A stretch of 64,000 nt of DNA, taken from the NCBI GenBank assembly GCA_036852015.1, contig JAANDG010000275.1:120731-184730 (forward strand), in the 5' to 3' direction. Under the pieces are notes generated by a model that ran no database searches, was not told the origin of the DNA, and saw only the letters and a list, made by a program, of their open reading frames with translations. Of the stretch, positions 35,818 to 49,200 are shown one piece after another. The DNA comes from Pelodera strongyloides. Its lineage: Eukaryota; Nematoda; Chromadorea; Rhabditida; Rhabditidae. Numbering within the stretch: position 1 is the stretch's first letter; each line of letters begins with the position of its first letter. The position numbers and the translations under genes are program-made.

Positions 35818-37239
35818 GAGGCCGGTTTCACCAACATTTCAGAGGGTACACGGAACTTCCGTTGCACGGAAGAAACTTGTCACAAGTTTCTTGCGTTGAA
35901 CGGAAGTTCCGTGCGCTCTTACTTGGCTTTTCACCAACATTTACGTGCGTTATTAAGATGTTTTCTAAAAGATGGCTACTACGGTCTGGCAGTTAGCCAA
36001 TGAATATGCAAAAGTGCATACAACGTGCATTTTTTCTACTTTTAGTTTTGCATTCGATATATCTCAAAGATAGGGTACGGAGTAAGCGTAAATTAAATAC
36101 TTTAATCATAAGAGAGGTCACCCAAGGGGAAACATCTTGCTGCTGCTATGTTAAAGCCTAAGGAAAGAAAATAACTTGCGTTTAAGAAGATAATGCGTAA
36201 AAATGGGTTATTCAAGCAGGGCTCTTCATGGGCTTTCGATAATAACTACCTTTTTCTATGTGTTTCAGTTGTGATTTTTCTTACTTAGTTTTTGTTCTGC
36301 CCCCAAATACGCTATCTACCAGCTTGCTTTATAGGAAATTCTGTGTTTTCTTTAAAGGGAGAGGCCCACGAGAAAAAAGTTTTCCTCACTTTGCTTGTAC
36401 AATATGTCCGGAATTTCAGAAATATTACTGTGAAAACCGCATTGCTTGAAGCCTAGAACTCGCAGAGATATTCACCGGCAAACGGTTCGGCCAGGTACCG
36501 TAGTCAGCAAACCAAAATTAGTGTTTACTGTTTATATCCGTTCATTTGCATTCTTTCTCTACATAATAATGGACAAACGAATAAAAATCATTCCTACGAT
36601 TATAAATAGGTGTTTCCAATACAGTACTGCCCCAAAAGCGCAAAATTGATTCTGACTACGGTACCTGTCCGAACTGTTTGCCGGGGAATAACTCTGCGAG
36701 TTCTAGGCGTAAAGAAATGCGGTTTTCGCCGTAATATTTCTGAAATTCTGGACATTTTGTACAAATAAATTGAGGAAAACATTTTTCTCGTGGGCCTCTC
36801 CCTTTAAAAAATGCAATAGTGTTATCACGTCAGTTACAGGTTGTATTAGCAGAAAATAACGAGTGTTTTAAGAACAATTGCTTAACAATAAAGCTAAAAT
36901 CATGACAAAATAAATGCTAGTATTTGTCAACCATGACTAAAAACTAAGTTATTATTCGTAATCAGTATTGAATATGTTTCGTATAACCTCATTGTAAACT
37001 AAAAATATGATATAGACACCAAACAGTACAAATTATGGAGTTTGAGGAGAAACTTCGAAGAAACTTCGACTCTAGAGTGCAAGTTTCTCTTCCCATACAT
37101 AAGCCTTACTTGCAACGGAACTTTCCGTGCGCAAGTAACTTCCGTGCGCTCTGAAATGTTGGTGAGAACGCAAGTAGCGCGGACTTACTTGCGCACGGAA
37201 GTTACTTGCGGTCTGAAATGTTGGTGGAACCGGCCTCTG
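35818..37239. repeat. GAGGCCGGTTTCACCAACAT inverted-repeat pair enclosing a nested hairpin element
   Basis: The left end GAGGCCGGTTTCACCAACAT at 35818 and the right end ATGTTGGTGGAACCGGCCTC at 37239 are inverted copies. Both ends carry subterminal GGAAGTTCCGTGCGC/GCGCACGGAAGTTAC hairpins. The 36351-36808 element sits inside. It may be one 1.4-kb element or two short ones. Confidence 0.6.
36351..36808. repeat. TTTAAAGGGA long-arm hairpin element, complete
   Basis: A 458-bp inverted repeat: TTTAAAGGGAGAGGCCCACG against CGTGGGCCTCTCCCTTTAAA, arms of about 170 bp containing GGAATTTCAGAAATATTACT and GGCCAGGTACCGTAGTCAGC. The second copy is at 60178-60617. Confidence 0.9.
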
Positions 37240-40200
37240 CATTGTAGGACTGCATTGGTTTTGATAATCCAGACTACTTGATTTCTGCCTTCTGCGACAA
37301 AACAATGAAACAAAACAACAAAGCGAATATTATTTTGTACATATTATTATATACCTGCACTATGTAACATAATATATAACTATATAATTCCCAAGTATAC
37401 AAGTAAAGTAGAGAAGACTCGCCTCAATGAATAACTAATTAATTGTGTACTAGGCAGGAAAAGAAGCGAGCTGCCAATTGATACCCTCAAGAAGTAGAAG
37501 ATGAAGAGTTCCGCAAAAACCACCGTACGAAAATGAGATCAATACGAATTTGGAAACTTTAGCAGCTCCATCTATAAAACAATTACGGATAAACTAATTA
37601 ACAGATAACTACGGGAAACCAATTATAGGATAAGTATTGGAGTCGCAGAGAGAACTGACCGTATTGCGGTATAACGAAAATTAATTACAAGCAATTTACT
37701 TTAATAAAACTGAGAATGAAGAATGCAAAAAATACATAATATACAAATACCAAGAAATAGGTATCATTAGAAATTGGAAAACATTGCCTTTAATGCCTTT
37801 AAAGATAATCGGAATAATTTTGTACCGAAATAAAAAAATAGGAAAGAAATGACACAAATTAATCCAGGCTATAATTTCCATGCGTAATTTCGGAGATGGT
37901 CGCTTAGTTGAGAGCCGAACCGTAAATTACCACTGATACGTTTCACCCAAATCTATATATTTGCATTTGCCTCCGGAGATGGTCAAAGCCAATCCGGAGA
38001 TGGTTGATGCGTAATTTTACGCATAGATTTATAGCCTGAATTAATCACAAGCACAAGAAAGGCACGGATGTAAAAAGCAGATGAACTTCTGATAGAAAAC
38101 ACATAGCGGGGTTGTCCTCACTCCTCACCAGTATATTAAGTTAATAACACGTTAGGAAAGCCTTCTCGCCTCAATATTATTACGAAGATACGATTTCGCA
38201 AGAACTAATTAGTGGGTGGGCAAAAACCCCCGAGGTGTGGCTCATTCCCTGGCATGTACTCTGCGAAGCCTATTAGCGTAATCGTATTCCGATAACTCAG
38301 AAAAATAGGGAATATTAATGTTGCATACTAGTTTTGACTATTTACACACCCAATACAATAACCCAACTTTCCGAGATTTTGAAAAGCCAGAGTGAATATT
38401 AATGTTGCATACTAGCCACTGATACACACAAATTTTCAAGAAAAAATCTGTATACAGGAGTGAATTACTTATATAAATTATTTGTAAGAATAAAGCTAAT
38501 CCAGCAAACCCAGCTCTAGCACATTAAAGTATATAACAGATACTTTCAGACAGGTTGACAGATAAACAAGCAATTATAATAATTATGCCAAAAAACTACG
38601 ATGTTTTGAGGATGAGGTTCCATTCCAGCAATTTTCTGTGTTTACGATTTGTTCCAATTCCAATAGTATAATAAATCTTCTAAAACGATTCGGCACACTT
38701 CTTAGCCATATTTGGATAGTATAAGCCATTAAGGTTCAACATGTCAATGGTAGTGGTGGTGTTTTAAATGTTGAAGAAATATAATGGAAACCCCTTTCAA
38801 TTCAAGTGTCATGAGCATAACAAGGGCCAAAATTATAGGAAACCGATAGCTCAATAGAAGACGAGGTTCGGAACGACCTTTTCCAAACACACAGATCACA
38901 ACAGAACTACAAAACAAAAAAACATCGCTTGTTAGCTAAGATATACTACTTCTAACCACGAACCATTGAGACAAGCATCAGTCAGGCCACAAGCAAGACT
39001 TAAGCAGGCGTAATTAATTAAGCTAATGTCCAAGAAAAAAAGAAGGAAGAACACTGAAAGCACAAAATCGAATTAATGAAACGTGATCTCAAAAGAGTTA
39101 ATCCTAATACAATAGTTCCGGTAAAAACGCCCCTTGCCCCTATTAAAAAAATCTGGCACAAGTGTCGAAGGAAAAGCGCATTAAACCAATTTTCCGATAA
39201 AAAAATCACGATTATCGGTTATCTATGAAAACGCTAAAAAAAAGTTATTTCTAGCGATAAGGCTACGAGAAGAGAACGGAACTAATAGGAGGTTAATAAT
39301 ATTATTATTATTATTACTATTATTTACAAAGAAAAACAGCAACTCACAAGCCAAGCCGAAACGTGAGAGTATTGAAAAAACGAGCAAAAAGCAAAGAACA
39401 CGGTCCGGATCCAAAAATAAACAAACTCCGCGAAGGGTAAACTCAGAAAACAGAAAAGGATATCAGTTCAAAATTGTCCCGTCTTCGATACTTAAAATAA
39501 ACTATAATCGATCAAAATCCCGTCCGTCGCAGTAATTAAAGTAGAAGGAAAAAAGACAAAAGGAAAAAACATTTGAAAACCTAACTTACACAACAGTTAC
39601 GTGACAACCTAGAGCCTAGCAAGATCGCTAAATTACGAACCGCAAACAAATCCGAGGAGATAAAGAAGATAGAAGACAAACAAATAAAAACAAGGCCAAG
39701 GGTAAGGTAAGGCCTTACAGCTGAGCTTCTTGAATGTGCTCTCTTTTCATGTAAATTTCCATTTGATAATTTGATTCTGTTTTCCGTTTTCTAAATAGAG
39801 TTTAATATAATATAAGGCTCATCAAAAATGATATGCTCAATAGTTCCCATCATCCCATATTGCCCGATCACCATTGCTCAAGAACGAGGAATAATTATGC
39901 ATATGCAATTATGTATGTTCAGATGCCGTGCCGTATTCACCAACACACAGGGAGCCCTCTTTAGGGTCACGAGCGCTCTGAATCTCTTCCGCTCTCATAT
40001 TCTCTACGCACTCTTTAGCTCCCTGGGGAGGCCAGGGAGGGCTCCCTGCGTGTTGGTGAATACGGCCTCAGGACAGGATCACCACTCACCCCCTAACCAA
40101 TCCCTCTCCTTCTTCCTCCCTCCTTTCAACCCAACAAGTCTCCCCTTCCCATAATTGCTGCCCAATTGCCCCACAGGTTTATACTTTCTCCTTTCCTTGT

Positions 40201-43200
40201 TTCGGTCAAACTCAGCGAAACAAATATGCCCATTTTAGAACATGTTTTCAAGACAGCACAAACCTACTCACATGAAACGTGACACAAAAAGTATGCCGAC
40301 GACGTTAACAAGAAATAATCATTACACTTTAATAATTAGTTATATACATAAACACACGATTACCAATAGATTCGTATGTATGTACACAGTGTAGATGAAA
40401 TATTTGAAATAAGATGTTTCCAAATTCCAAATACACACACAAATGCTAAAATTTAGAATTACTGACTAATACCGTGTAAAATGTACGGTTAGTTAATCTA
40501 TGAAGCCTTTTGGTCGAACTGAAACCCCCTAACACTTTTTACAAAAGCACCTGCAGAGCCACCACAACTCATAAAATAAGCATATGGCCCATTGAATTTA
40601 TAGCGAGAAAATCGTTACGCAGGTGGAAAAAAAAGATTCAGTTCAGTCCCACACCCCAGATTATAAATGAACAAAATTGAGAAAATGTTGATCTGAGATC
40701 TAATCAGCCACAAAAAAAACTAGTTATTTTCTCGCTCACGCTCACAGCGAAATCTTGCAAAAGTGCTATTTTGGATATGGTACCTAAACTGACAGAACTG
40801 ACGGAATAATAAGATCTTACAAACATCTAGCCCTTGTATATATAAAAGATCTAAAAAATAAGAATGATCTAGCCCTTGGATGGACATCCGGTCCGGATAG
40901 TGAAAAAGGAAATTTTAACATTGCCGATTACAAATATGTGGTAAATTCAAGTTGCGTCAATAACTAAAATCACTTCCGGGATGTGCATCTGCATCATTCT
41001 TCCTGAGCGGGCTTTTAGCCTATTTCTCTCTAGCTTTCACCATTCTAAACTTGCCCTTGGCCCTTGCAAAATTACTTTTCAATTATCGTGCCAAAAACCA
41101 ATTAGCACATTATCAAAGCCAGGCCGAGAGCCAATAACAAAAGTTCCGCTCAATTATTGGGTGCAGACGGACAGGTGAACGAAAACTACATATTATTATA
41201 CTTCAGCGAAATTGTTATTGCCCACACAGCGCCCTTCGCCGGGTCGATCAATATAAATCCACCTTCAACGCACAACATTTGTAATCACACAAGAAATTGC
41301 AATTCTCAAGTTGTGTGAGTATAGTATAAAACCCAAAATAACAACATAGCCGATAGTGTGTACTTACGCAAAACACATGTATGCTTTCGCTTTGTCGAGC
41401 CTTCGTAATTAGAATTAGAAAACAAGTTTAATATTGGATATGCCAATTCAAAATAGAGAACAAGTGCCCGGGTTACCTAAACGCGGCCCTCAGGCGAACG
41501 CATTACGACATTGACAAATATCACTGCGTACAAAAACGGATAGGTTGATAGGTACAGGCGTGAATTCAACAAAAATATTATAATACACATAACTATCAAG
41601 AATTGGGGGAAAAACTTATTTAACGACAGACATAAAAGCGGAAAAATAGCAACAAAACATGCCCGAGAAAAAACAGCTCATAGGAAGTTTCCAAAACAAT
41701 GCCCCCCACTCATGGCACAAAATACACATTATTTTTCTTAAAACTTAAAACAAAACAGAGTTTCCCATGTTCAAATTACGACAAAAGATGCTAAAAATTC
41801 AATAAAAGGTTTTATTCCTGCTTAAAAAACAATGAACTGCCACAAATTCCACTGTAAATTTAACAACATCTAAAGCTAACAATAAGTCACCTTCAAAATC
41901 CATTACATTCTTCAAGTTCACTCAACAAATCTCACAAATAACATTGTTTCTCGTGATAATATTGATCCACTAAACACACTCTCAAAATCTCAAAAATCAC
42001 ACAATCTCAGAATTCTGCCTCCATCAAAAATGACACATTGCTCACTTAAAACTAGTTGAGCGTATCCAAATCTAACAAGCAGATGGACAGGGCTCGGCGA
42101 TCAATTTCATAGCCAACGGGGGCGACTAGGGTACCCGAGGAGAAAAGAGTGAGGGAAGGAAGACCCACATGATGGCTGATGAGAGAAGGGGACACAAACT
42201 GCAGGAGCACGGAAAACGAAGCGTCTCCCGTCTCCCGCTGGGAATTTGGGAATAAAGCACTGCGTAAAGTTACGCAGTTTTACGCACACCGCATCAAACA
42301 TTCCGGGATTGAAACCGTTTCCGGATGCAAGTAAAAGATGTCTTGAGAAAACATATCATTGATGATACATGAGCGCAACAGTCGATTTCCCTTGTAAGAA
42401 CTAAATTCATGTCATATACCAAGATCATCAGAGAACCAGCAAACTACAACATACAACTATTAAAAGAGACAAGACAACACAAAATTTCGTATTGGATAGG
42501 GGAAAAACACAGCATGCAAAAACAAAACGTCAGCGCTTAGAAATACAACACTTCTAATAATATAACATTATAATAAAGCTCGATCCGGAACTCAGTACCA
42601 CGATAAATAAGGCATACGGGATTTCGGAGGGGCTATAGATGAAAGCTCGATGCGCGCGACACACGACACAGCATAAGCAAGCGGTTGCGGCCAAACAAGA
42701 TGCGAGTCGGAAAGAGAGCGAACAACCGAGATAGTACGCGGGATGGAGAAGACGAGACCTGACGGCGTGACGAGAGTCAACACTGAGAACGGAGTGGGCA
42801 GAGAGACGGCGATCGATCGCACATCGGCGATGTCGTACGCGGCGGTCTAAGGGCCAGCAGCAGCAAGGCGAAATGAAACGATGGACAAGACAACACGAGA
42901 TGGACGAAGCCAGCTGGGAATGGGAAGAACAGAGGAGAGACCGAGGGCAGGGTCACTCCCTCTCACTCACTCACCCACTCCTGCTGGGCAGCACCCAGCC
43001 CAGCTCAACAACTCCCGGAAACCAGCACTGACACTCGAGCACAGTAGTTTGACAAAACAAAATGACACCTAGGTGCACCCGGGTGTCATCTCAGGTCTTA
43101 GGATGTCGTCTTATCATATTTTAGATAGACAACCATCTGCCTATTGACATTGATATATGGCGGCAGACTCACCGGCACCGACATAACTGACAGAAATCAC

Positions 43201-46004
43201 GCTCCTGTCTGCTTCAAAAAAAAACAAATGCAAAGTCTCCAAGAAGACATCAATTAAGAAAGACAAACACTCTCGTTCAAAGTTACTAAATTACTGACTG
43301 TCTCTGTGATTTCCGTCCGCCAAACGAATCAAACCCCTACTCCTTATAAAATGATCACAGCCAAAAAAATTGGTTGTGTTTGCTCAAGTTATCTTGTCCA
43401 TAGTCCATATATATGTCATAACAAACAACTTCATATGGATCATCAGCACCATCCGAAAACTGACAGTGAAGACAGCGACGATGTTACATGTTCACGAAAA
43501 TCGAGTAACAAAAAACTCGCAAAAAGCCCAAGTTCAAGGCTCAAGCATCCGCACGAGACCGACGTACAGAATGCAAACTTATTGCGATGAGCAAAGTATC
43601 CACAATCTGGTGGATACTACTCAACTACCACACGATAATGACAACGTAGAACTAAATAGACCAGACGCCAACCTCCTCTCCTAATCTTCGACACTCCCAA
43701 GGGAAAAGAAAGGCACCAAGCCGATGGGACGCCACAATACAGTACTGGCGGGCAGGAGAAATCAGTCCCCAGAGGCAAACAACGACGATGGCTAGTATCC
43801 ATGGTGACACATACTGTACGAGAGTAATCATGAGCAACGAGTTGGTGCTGTTGGGGGCCCGTGCCCGCAGCACATGTACAGACACCGACGGACTCAGTGC
43901 GAGATGCGAGCTCATGACCATAAAATATAAGGCGGTGCCAACACGGCACGTTAGACATTACCAAAACATAATTCACAGAACGTGCATAGTGTACAGAACT
44001 CCGTGCGCGGCTTTGAGCTACATTCACCATGTGTCCGACGAATAGGGGTAGGTTGTGATCTACGTTTTCATGAATTCAGTAAATTTAAGGCTAGGACCTA
44101 GGACATAAAACTGACGTAACTGAACTATGTGGAGTCCACAGTGCTTGGGGTCTGTAATCTGTCATAGGAAAATTCCAGCACAAGTTCACACCTCACACCT
44201 CACAGCTACACACTGCCCCGCTTTACAAGTTCACTTCTGTGGATCTGTGAAATATGCAGCTACCCAGCTACAGTTCGTCAGTTCCACAAAATGAGCACTC
44301 TTGGCTGAGTGCTTTAGCACTTGGTTAATATATAATAAATTATAAGAGCACTCCCGTGGCCAACCTGGCTAATCACCTGATCGCCATGTCAACAGAAAAG
44401 GACATTAAATCTGGCTATACAAGGGCGTCAAAACCACGCGTCGTACATAATTAACATAATTGGCATACACAAAATTCTTCTGAAGCGTGAGAGACACATA
44501 ACAGTATAGGGCCACCGGGACCATTGGAACCTTACTATAATAGTAGTCTTACAAACGATAGACCAACCAATCTAATGCACTTACACGAAATCGTCCACAG
44601 AACAACAAGAAAAAATAATAATTGTCCAAATCACAAGAACATGCTTGCAACTTGACAAAAAAACCTCTCCATTGATAGAGTATTTATGTTAATCTTTTTT
44701 TTTCACATTCGCATGCGAAAGTATCATCCGTGTTATCGCTGTTTCGCATAGTAGAATTTTACCTACAGCAAGAAATGTACATACAACTCCAACGTTTTTG
44801 CATACGCCTAATATAAAACTGCTCGAAAACGGAAAAGTGAACTTGGACGGTATGTTCGCGCGAAAGTGTAGCATAAATGCTCTATTAAAAACTCGGACAG
44901 ATAAAAAAAAGGCTATGTGTACAATGAATGACTTACGACTACGAATTGGTTGACATGTGTTTCACGGACCGCTCGCTGAACGCATTTAAACTGAAAATAC
45001 TAAATATGAAATTATACAAATACGAAATATACAAATATACAGTAATTCAGATCTCAACTACAAGTTAGGTAAGTGCAGTGCAACACGCTACAAACTACAT
45101 GCACAGACAGCCTCGTGCAAAGACAAAATGAAAATTTGAAAGCCAAAGATACAAAAATTACAGTCACAATTCAAAAAAGGAGGTACAAATTCCCCGAAAT
45201 AACACGGGATCGGAATACAATTAGGCAAAGTTTATAGCAAAAAAAAGTTTATTGAATTGCCCACATACTCAGAAATTCCAAAAAAAGTCAGCGTAGAAAA
45301 TCCGTACAGAACAATAACACAAAAATTGGGTACACTAAACTGATAAGCAATGTTACTTTAACTTTTTCAACTCATACATAAATTGCTACGAAGAAAGGAA
45401 GAAATTATGTCGCGTAGACTACTTAGCTACTAAAAACCAAAGAAAAATAGAGAACAAAGTACATGAAAATTATCAAAAATGAATAATACAAAATTTTTAT
45501 ATGACTTTCCCAATCCCTCATTAATACTAATATTAATTCCGAAAAGAAATGCCTAATGGTAAAACGAAGTATCACAGATGACAGGACTAAAAAGCAGGGG
45601 AAAAAATAACTAATAATATTAAAAGGAACGCTTTTAGAAACAAAAAGTCCATTCAGCACAATGAAAGGAAAAATATACCTAATCTCTTTTTTTTTGTATA
45701 TGATTTATAGGGCAACCAAATGTACTGCGATAACTAAAACAGTCTTAGTTTTAATCCAATTAATAATTAATATAGAAAAGCAACATGTGAATGAATAGAA
45801 CTATGGAATGAATATAAAAAGAAAGCACGACAGATTGCCATAATTGTTTGCCTATTGAAATGAATTAACTATAATAAATTAAAATCACTATTCGGAACTA
45901 TCGGAGTAAATAAAAACCATACAATGAAACAAAAAAAAGTGTTCTAATACTAAATTTACGTTCCTTATCGTCCCGCCCACTAAACGCACAGTTATATTTT
46001 CTGT
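37240..46004. other. Intergenic region between macoilin and ARFGAP1
   Basis: Mostly AT-rich, with nothing recognisable apart from the hairpin element at 39926-40070. The segment at about 42590-43030 is GC-richer than its surroundings and could be a promoter or 5' UTR exon of macoilin. A 26-bp near-palindrome (TGACACCTAGGTGCACCCGG and on) is at 43064. Confidence 0.5.
39926..40070. repeat. GAGGCC hairpin element, second copy of the 348-488 subfamily
   Basis: Same terminal and subterminal arms as 348-488, with the inner core in the opposite orientation (GAGCGCTCTGAATCTCTTCC against GAAGAGGTTCAGAGCGC). The left terminus is degraded (GTGCCGTATTC). Confidence 0.85.
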
Positions 46005-46010
46005 TTTATT
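46005..46010 (-). terminator. Candidate poly(A) signal for ARFGAP1
   Basis: AATAAA on the minus strand, about 250 nt downstream of the ARFGAP1 stop codon. Position and sequence only. Confidence 0.4.
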
Positions 46011-46255
46011 TTCTTCCGTTAGATGGTAGATTGGTAGGTTATGGAAGCCCCAAATTCAGATGGAATTCAAATAGTGGAGGACACATAAGTAAATATGGTT
46101 TTGTCCGCATTATAATTTTGCACGGCCTATGGCCTCCAACAAGCAAGAGCATAAAAGTACTGCCTGCGCATTTCTAAGACTTAACACTGTGATAAATTCA
46201 GTTAGGGACGTTAGGGTTAGCATGTTAGGGTCATAATCTCACCAAAAATCCATGC

Positions 46256-49200
46256 TCACTGGTTCAGTAAATCCCAAGCATCGTCGTCCCAGTCCTTCTT
46301 CTTTTGTTCAACCTTTTTCTTTGGTAGAGCAGTCACCTTTGGTTGACTCACGCTCTGCTCAAACTAAAAAGAATATATTTAAACGAAAGGTAATTTGGCT
46401 TAGTTTACCATCATTTAACGTGATCCGGTGGTTTCACCCTATCCCTATCGTTGTTTACCCATGGGCTTTTGTTCAACCTTTCCATGGGTAAACAACCATG
46501 GTTACAACTTACAACATTCAAGTACGCAATGCAACAGCAACACTGAAAAAAAAGAGCTGACGTAATCATCAAACGTCCAATTTCTGATGCGAAAAATAAA
46601 AGTAGAACCTGTGCAATTGTGCTGCTCTCCTGCTTCGGGGACGTCAAGTCAATCAGACTGTTGTCATTCTGAATATTCACAAAAGTGTATACCTAGCCGA
46701 AGTCCCAAGTAACGCTTAGTAAAACCCACTCCCAATATAACACACGACCTGATGCCATATTCAAAACTCAGTTCCCAAGGAGAAAACACCGTCTGTTTTG
46801 TTTCTCTGCGTCTCTCACATTAGAATGCTATTTTCTGTCCCCAGGGAATATTTCCCCGAGGGAATAGGAGTGGTGAATACGGCCTCTGTAGCCGTACTAC
46901 TTCAAACTACCAAAACAGCTTCAATCAAAGACCACAAATCAACAGAAACATGATAAAAACGTGGTGAACCAGGAAATACAAACCTTTGGTGGTGGTGCCT
47001 TTGCCTTAGACTTTGGTTTACTAAGCGGCTGCACTTTGGGCTGCGAATAGTCGTCACCAGCTAAAAATTTACAGAGAAATAACATGGTCACAGGCGACAA
47101 TATCAATATCTGAAAAACTAGCCCTTCCTCCTCCCATAATCCTTATAAAAGATCCTTGAAACATAGTGGTACAATCGGGAAAAGTCCCAGTTCTTAGGCA
47201 ATACCTCTTCTATATACTCTCTCTCTCCCTAGATGAATGGTCATCACATGTATTCAAAGATCAAACCTTCATCCAGCGAAAACAGGTTACTGTCGCTATG
47301 TACTTGATGTTGAGCAGGAACATGGTCGTGGCTAAAATGTACCTTTGTTAATTTGAAGTATTAAGCTAACAATACGTAGTAAAGGTGAAAGTGCGAAAGT
47401 AAGAAACTCTACATACCAGCGACACATAAACCGCAAAGAATCGGATGTATATCATAATCCACAGTATTATTAGCCCGTATTCTCGCGTCACTGGTAAACC
47501 TCCCAATTGGGAATGGGAATGAGCTATCACTATCAGTGGGAAAAAACGATATTCTGATTCTGGTGCACTGGTAGGCGGCGCGGCGCTCGCGGTTTCCTAA
47601 CCCAACTGGGACTATTGGGAGACGATTAGGAGGACTGTTGACGCATAAGGATTACCAGTGGTTTGGATCTGGGAGACTGGTAGGTGGTTCCCAAGTTCCC
47701 AGTTCCGATTTGAAGTAGACCTGACGAGATAGGGAATTGCCTACCAAAATGCATTTCCCAGCGTGACGCGGGAATACGGGCTAATATCAGTATCTGGTTC
47801 TCTTCTGGGTCCGCTCAGTTATGTGCACATAACTTGTACATAAGAACATGTAGACTGCATTATGCAGTCCGTGGAGCTGGACAGGGCATGTTACAATTAA
47901 GATGCATATGACGCAGACACATTGTTAGAAACAAATATAATGTTATAAAGACAGTACCCATAAGTATTTGGTGATGGCGAGGACAAAGTGCTGTGTGATC
48001 TTTGCTCATCGGCCATGTCCTGATAGCCTCTGAAAACAAAACGGACGTCGACAGTGTTAGAAGGATAACTTATTACATAAAGGACTTAAAATTTGCACAA
48101 ACAATAAATGTCGTTTTGCATTACAGGTTGTAACAACACGAACGAAACAGAGCATGAATCCAGAGCGTATGTGAAGTAGGTCGATTTAGCTTAGTGGCCA
48201 AACTGCCAAACAGCCAAACATGTGTTAATTACATTTCCCCAAATAAATAAGCTAATTGCAACAGCTACTCTACTCGGATTGGAGTTGTTGGTGTTGGTAC
48301 TACTATACTACATTACTACATATAGTTTGAAATTACACAAAGGACATTTATACTGCTATGAGTTGTTTTGTTAGACTAGACATCTGTATAAAAATGTGTG
48401 GAACGGAAAACACGAAAGCACGATGCAGGAAACTCCAACTAAGACTCTACGTCACTGCATCTCATGATCTCACATGTAATTCCACGCTATTGAACAGTCA
48501 GCTTAAAAAATATCAAAATACTAAAAACAAACAAATATATAAATAATAAACCACTCACGTCTTCGGAAGCATGCTTGAAAGACCCTGAAGGGATGGTGAC
48601 GATTTCACAAAGCTGCTCAGTCCTCCCCAAGTTTTTCCACCAATTTCGGTGGCCCTCGATGTCACTCCGGACAACAAACCACCATTTTGTGACTAAAAAT
48701 AAAGAGAGAATATTTTGAGATGCTACAACAATTCAATTTAAAAACCTGTCGTTCTCATTCAAATACGTCTAAGGCTAGTTTAGCAATATGGCCTCAGGAA
48801 TTACTTAATATGAATGAAAAGAAGAAGAACAGCCTACCGCGTCCGCACTGATTTCAGTGGCCTTTTGCGCAGCTTGATTTCCAAGGTCCTTTGCCGCGGC
48901 TGCAGCTTGTTGTGCGCCCTTTGACAACATCGACCAACCCTTGAATTGGCATGTATGTAGTACTCAAATATAAGCAATGAAATTGAAACTTAATCCACTT
49001 GAGCAATCCCTCAGAGGTTGCTTTTGCATTGCAGTATTACACCGAAGCTAAACTTAGGCTCGGACGATTTGACCCGGGCAGAAAACCAAAACAATGCATT
49101 CTTTTATAATAATTTTATTTCCATTCTTTTATAGTTTGTTCTTTTGTTGTCTCCTTCCAAATTACATACCTCGTGGAAAGCAAACAGTGGTAACAGGACG

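Noticed and set aside
43617..44030. 137-aa minus-strand open frame
   Set aside because: No recognisable domain, several overlapping frames are equally open, and no splice or start context supports it.
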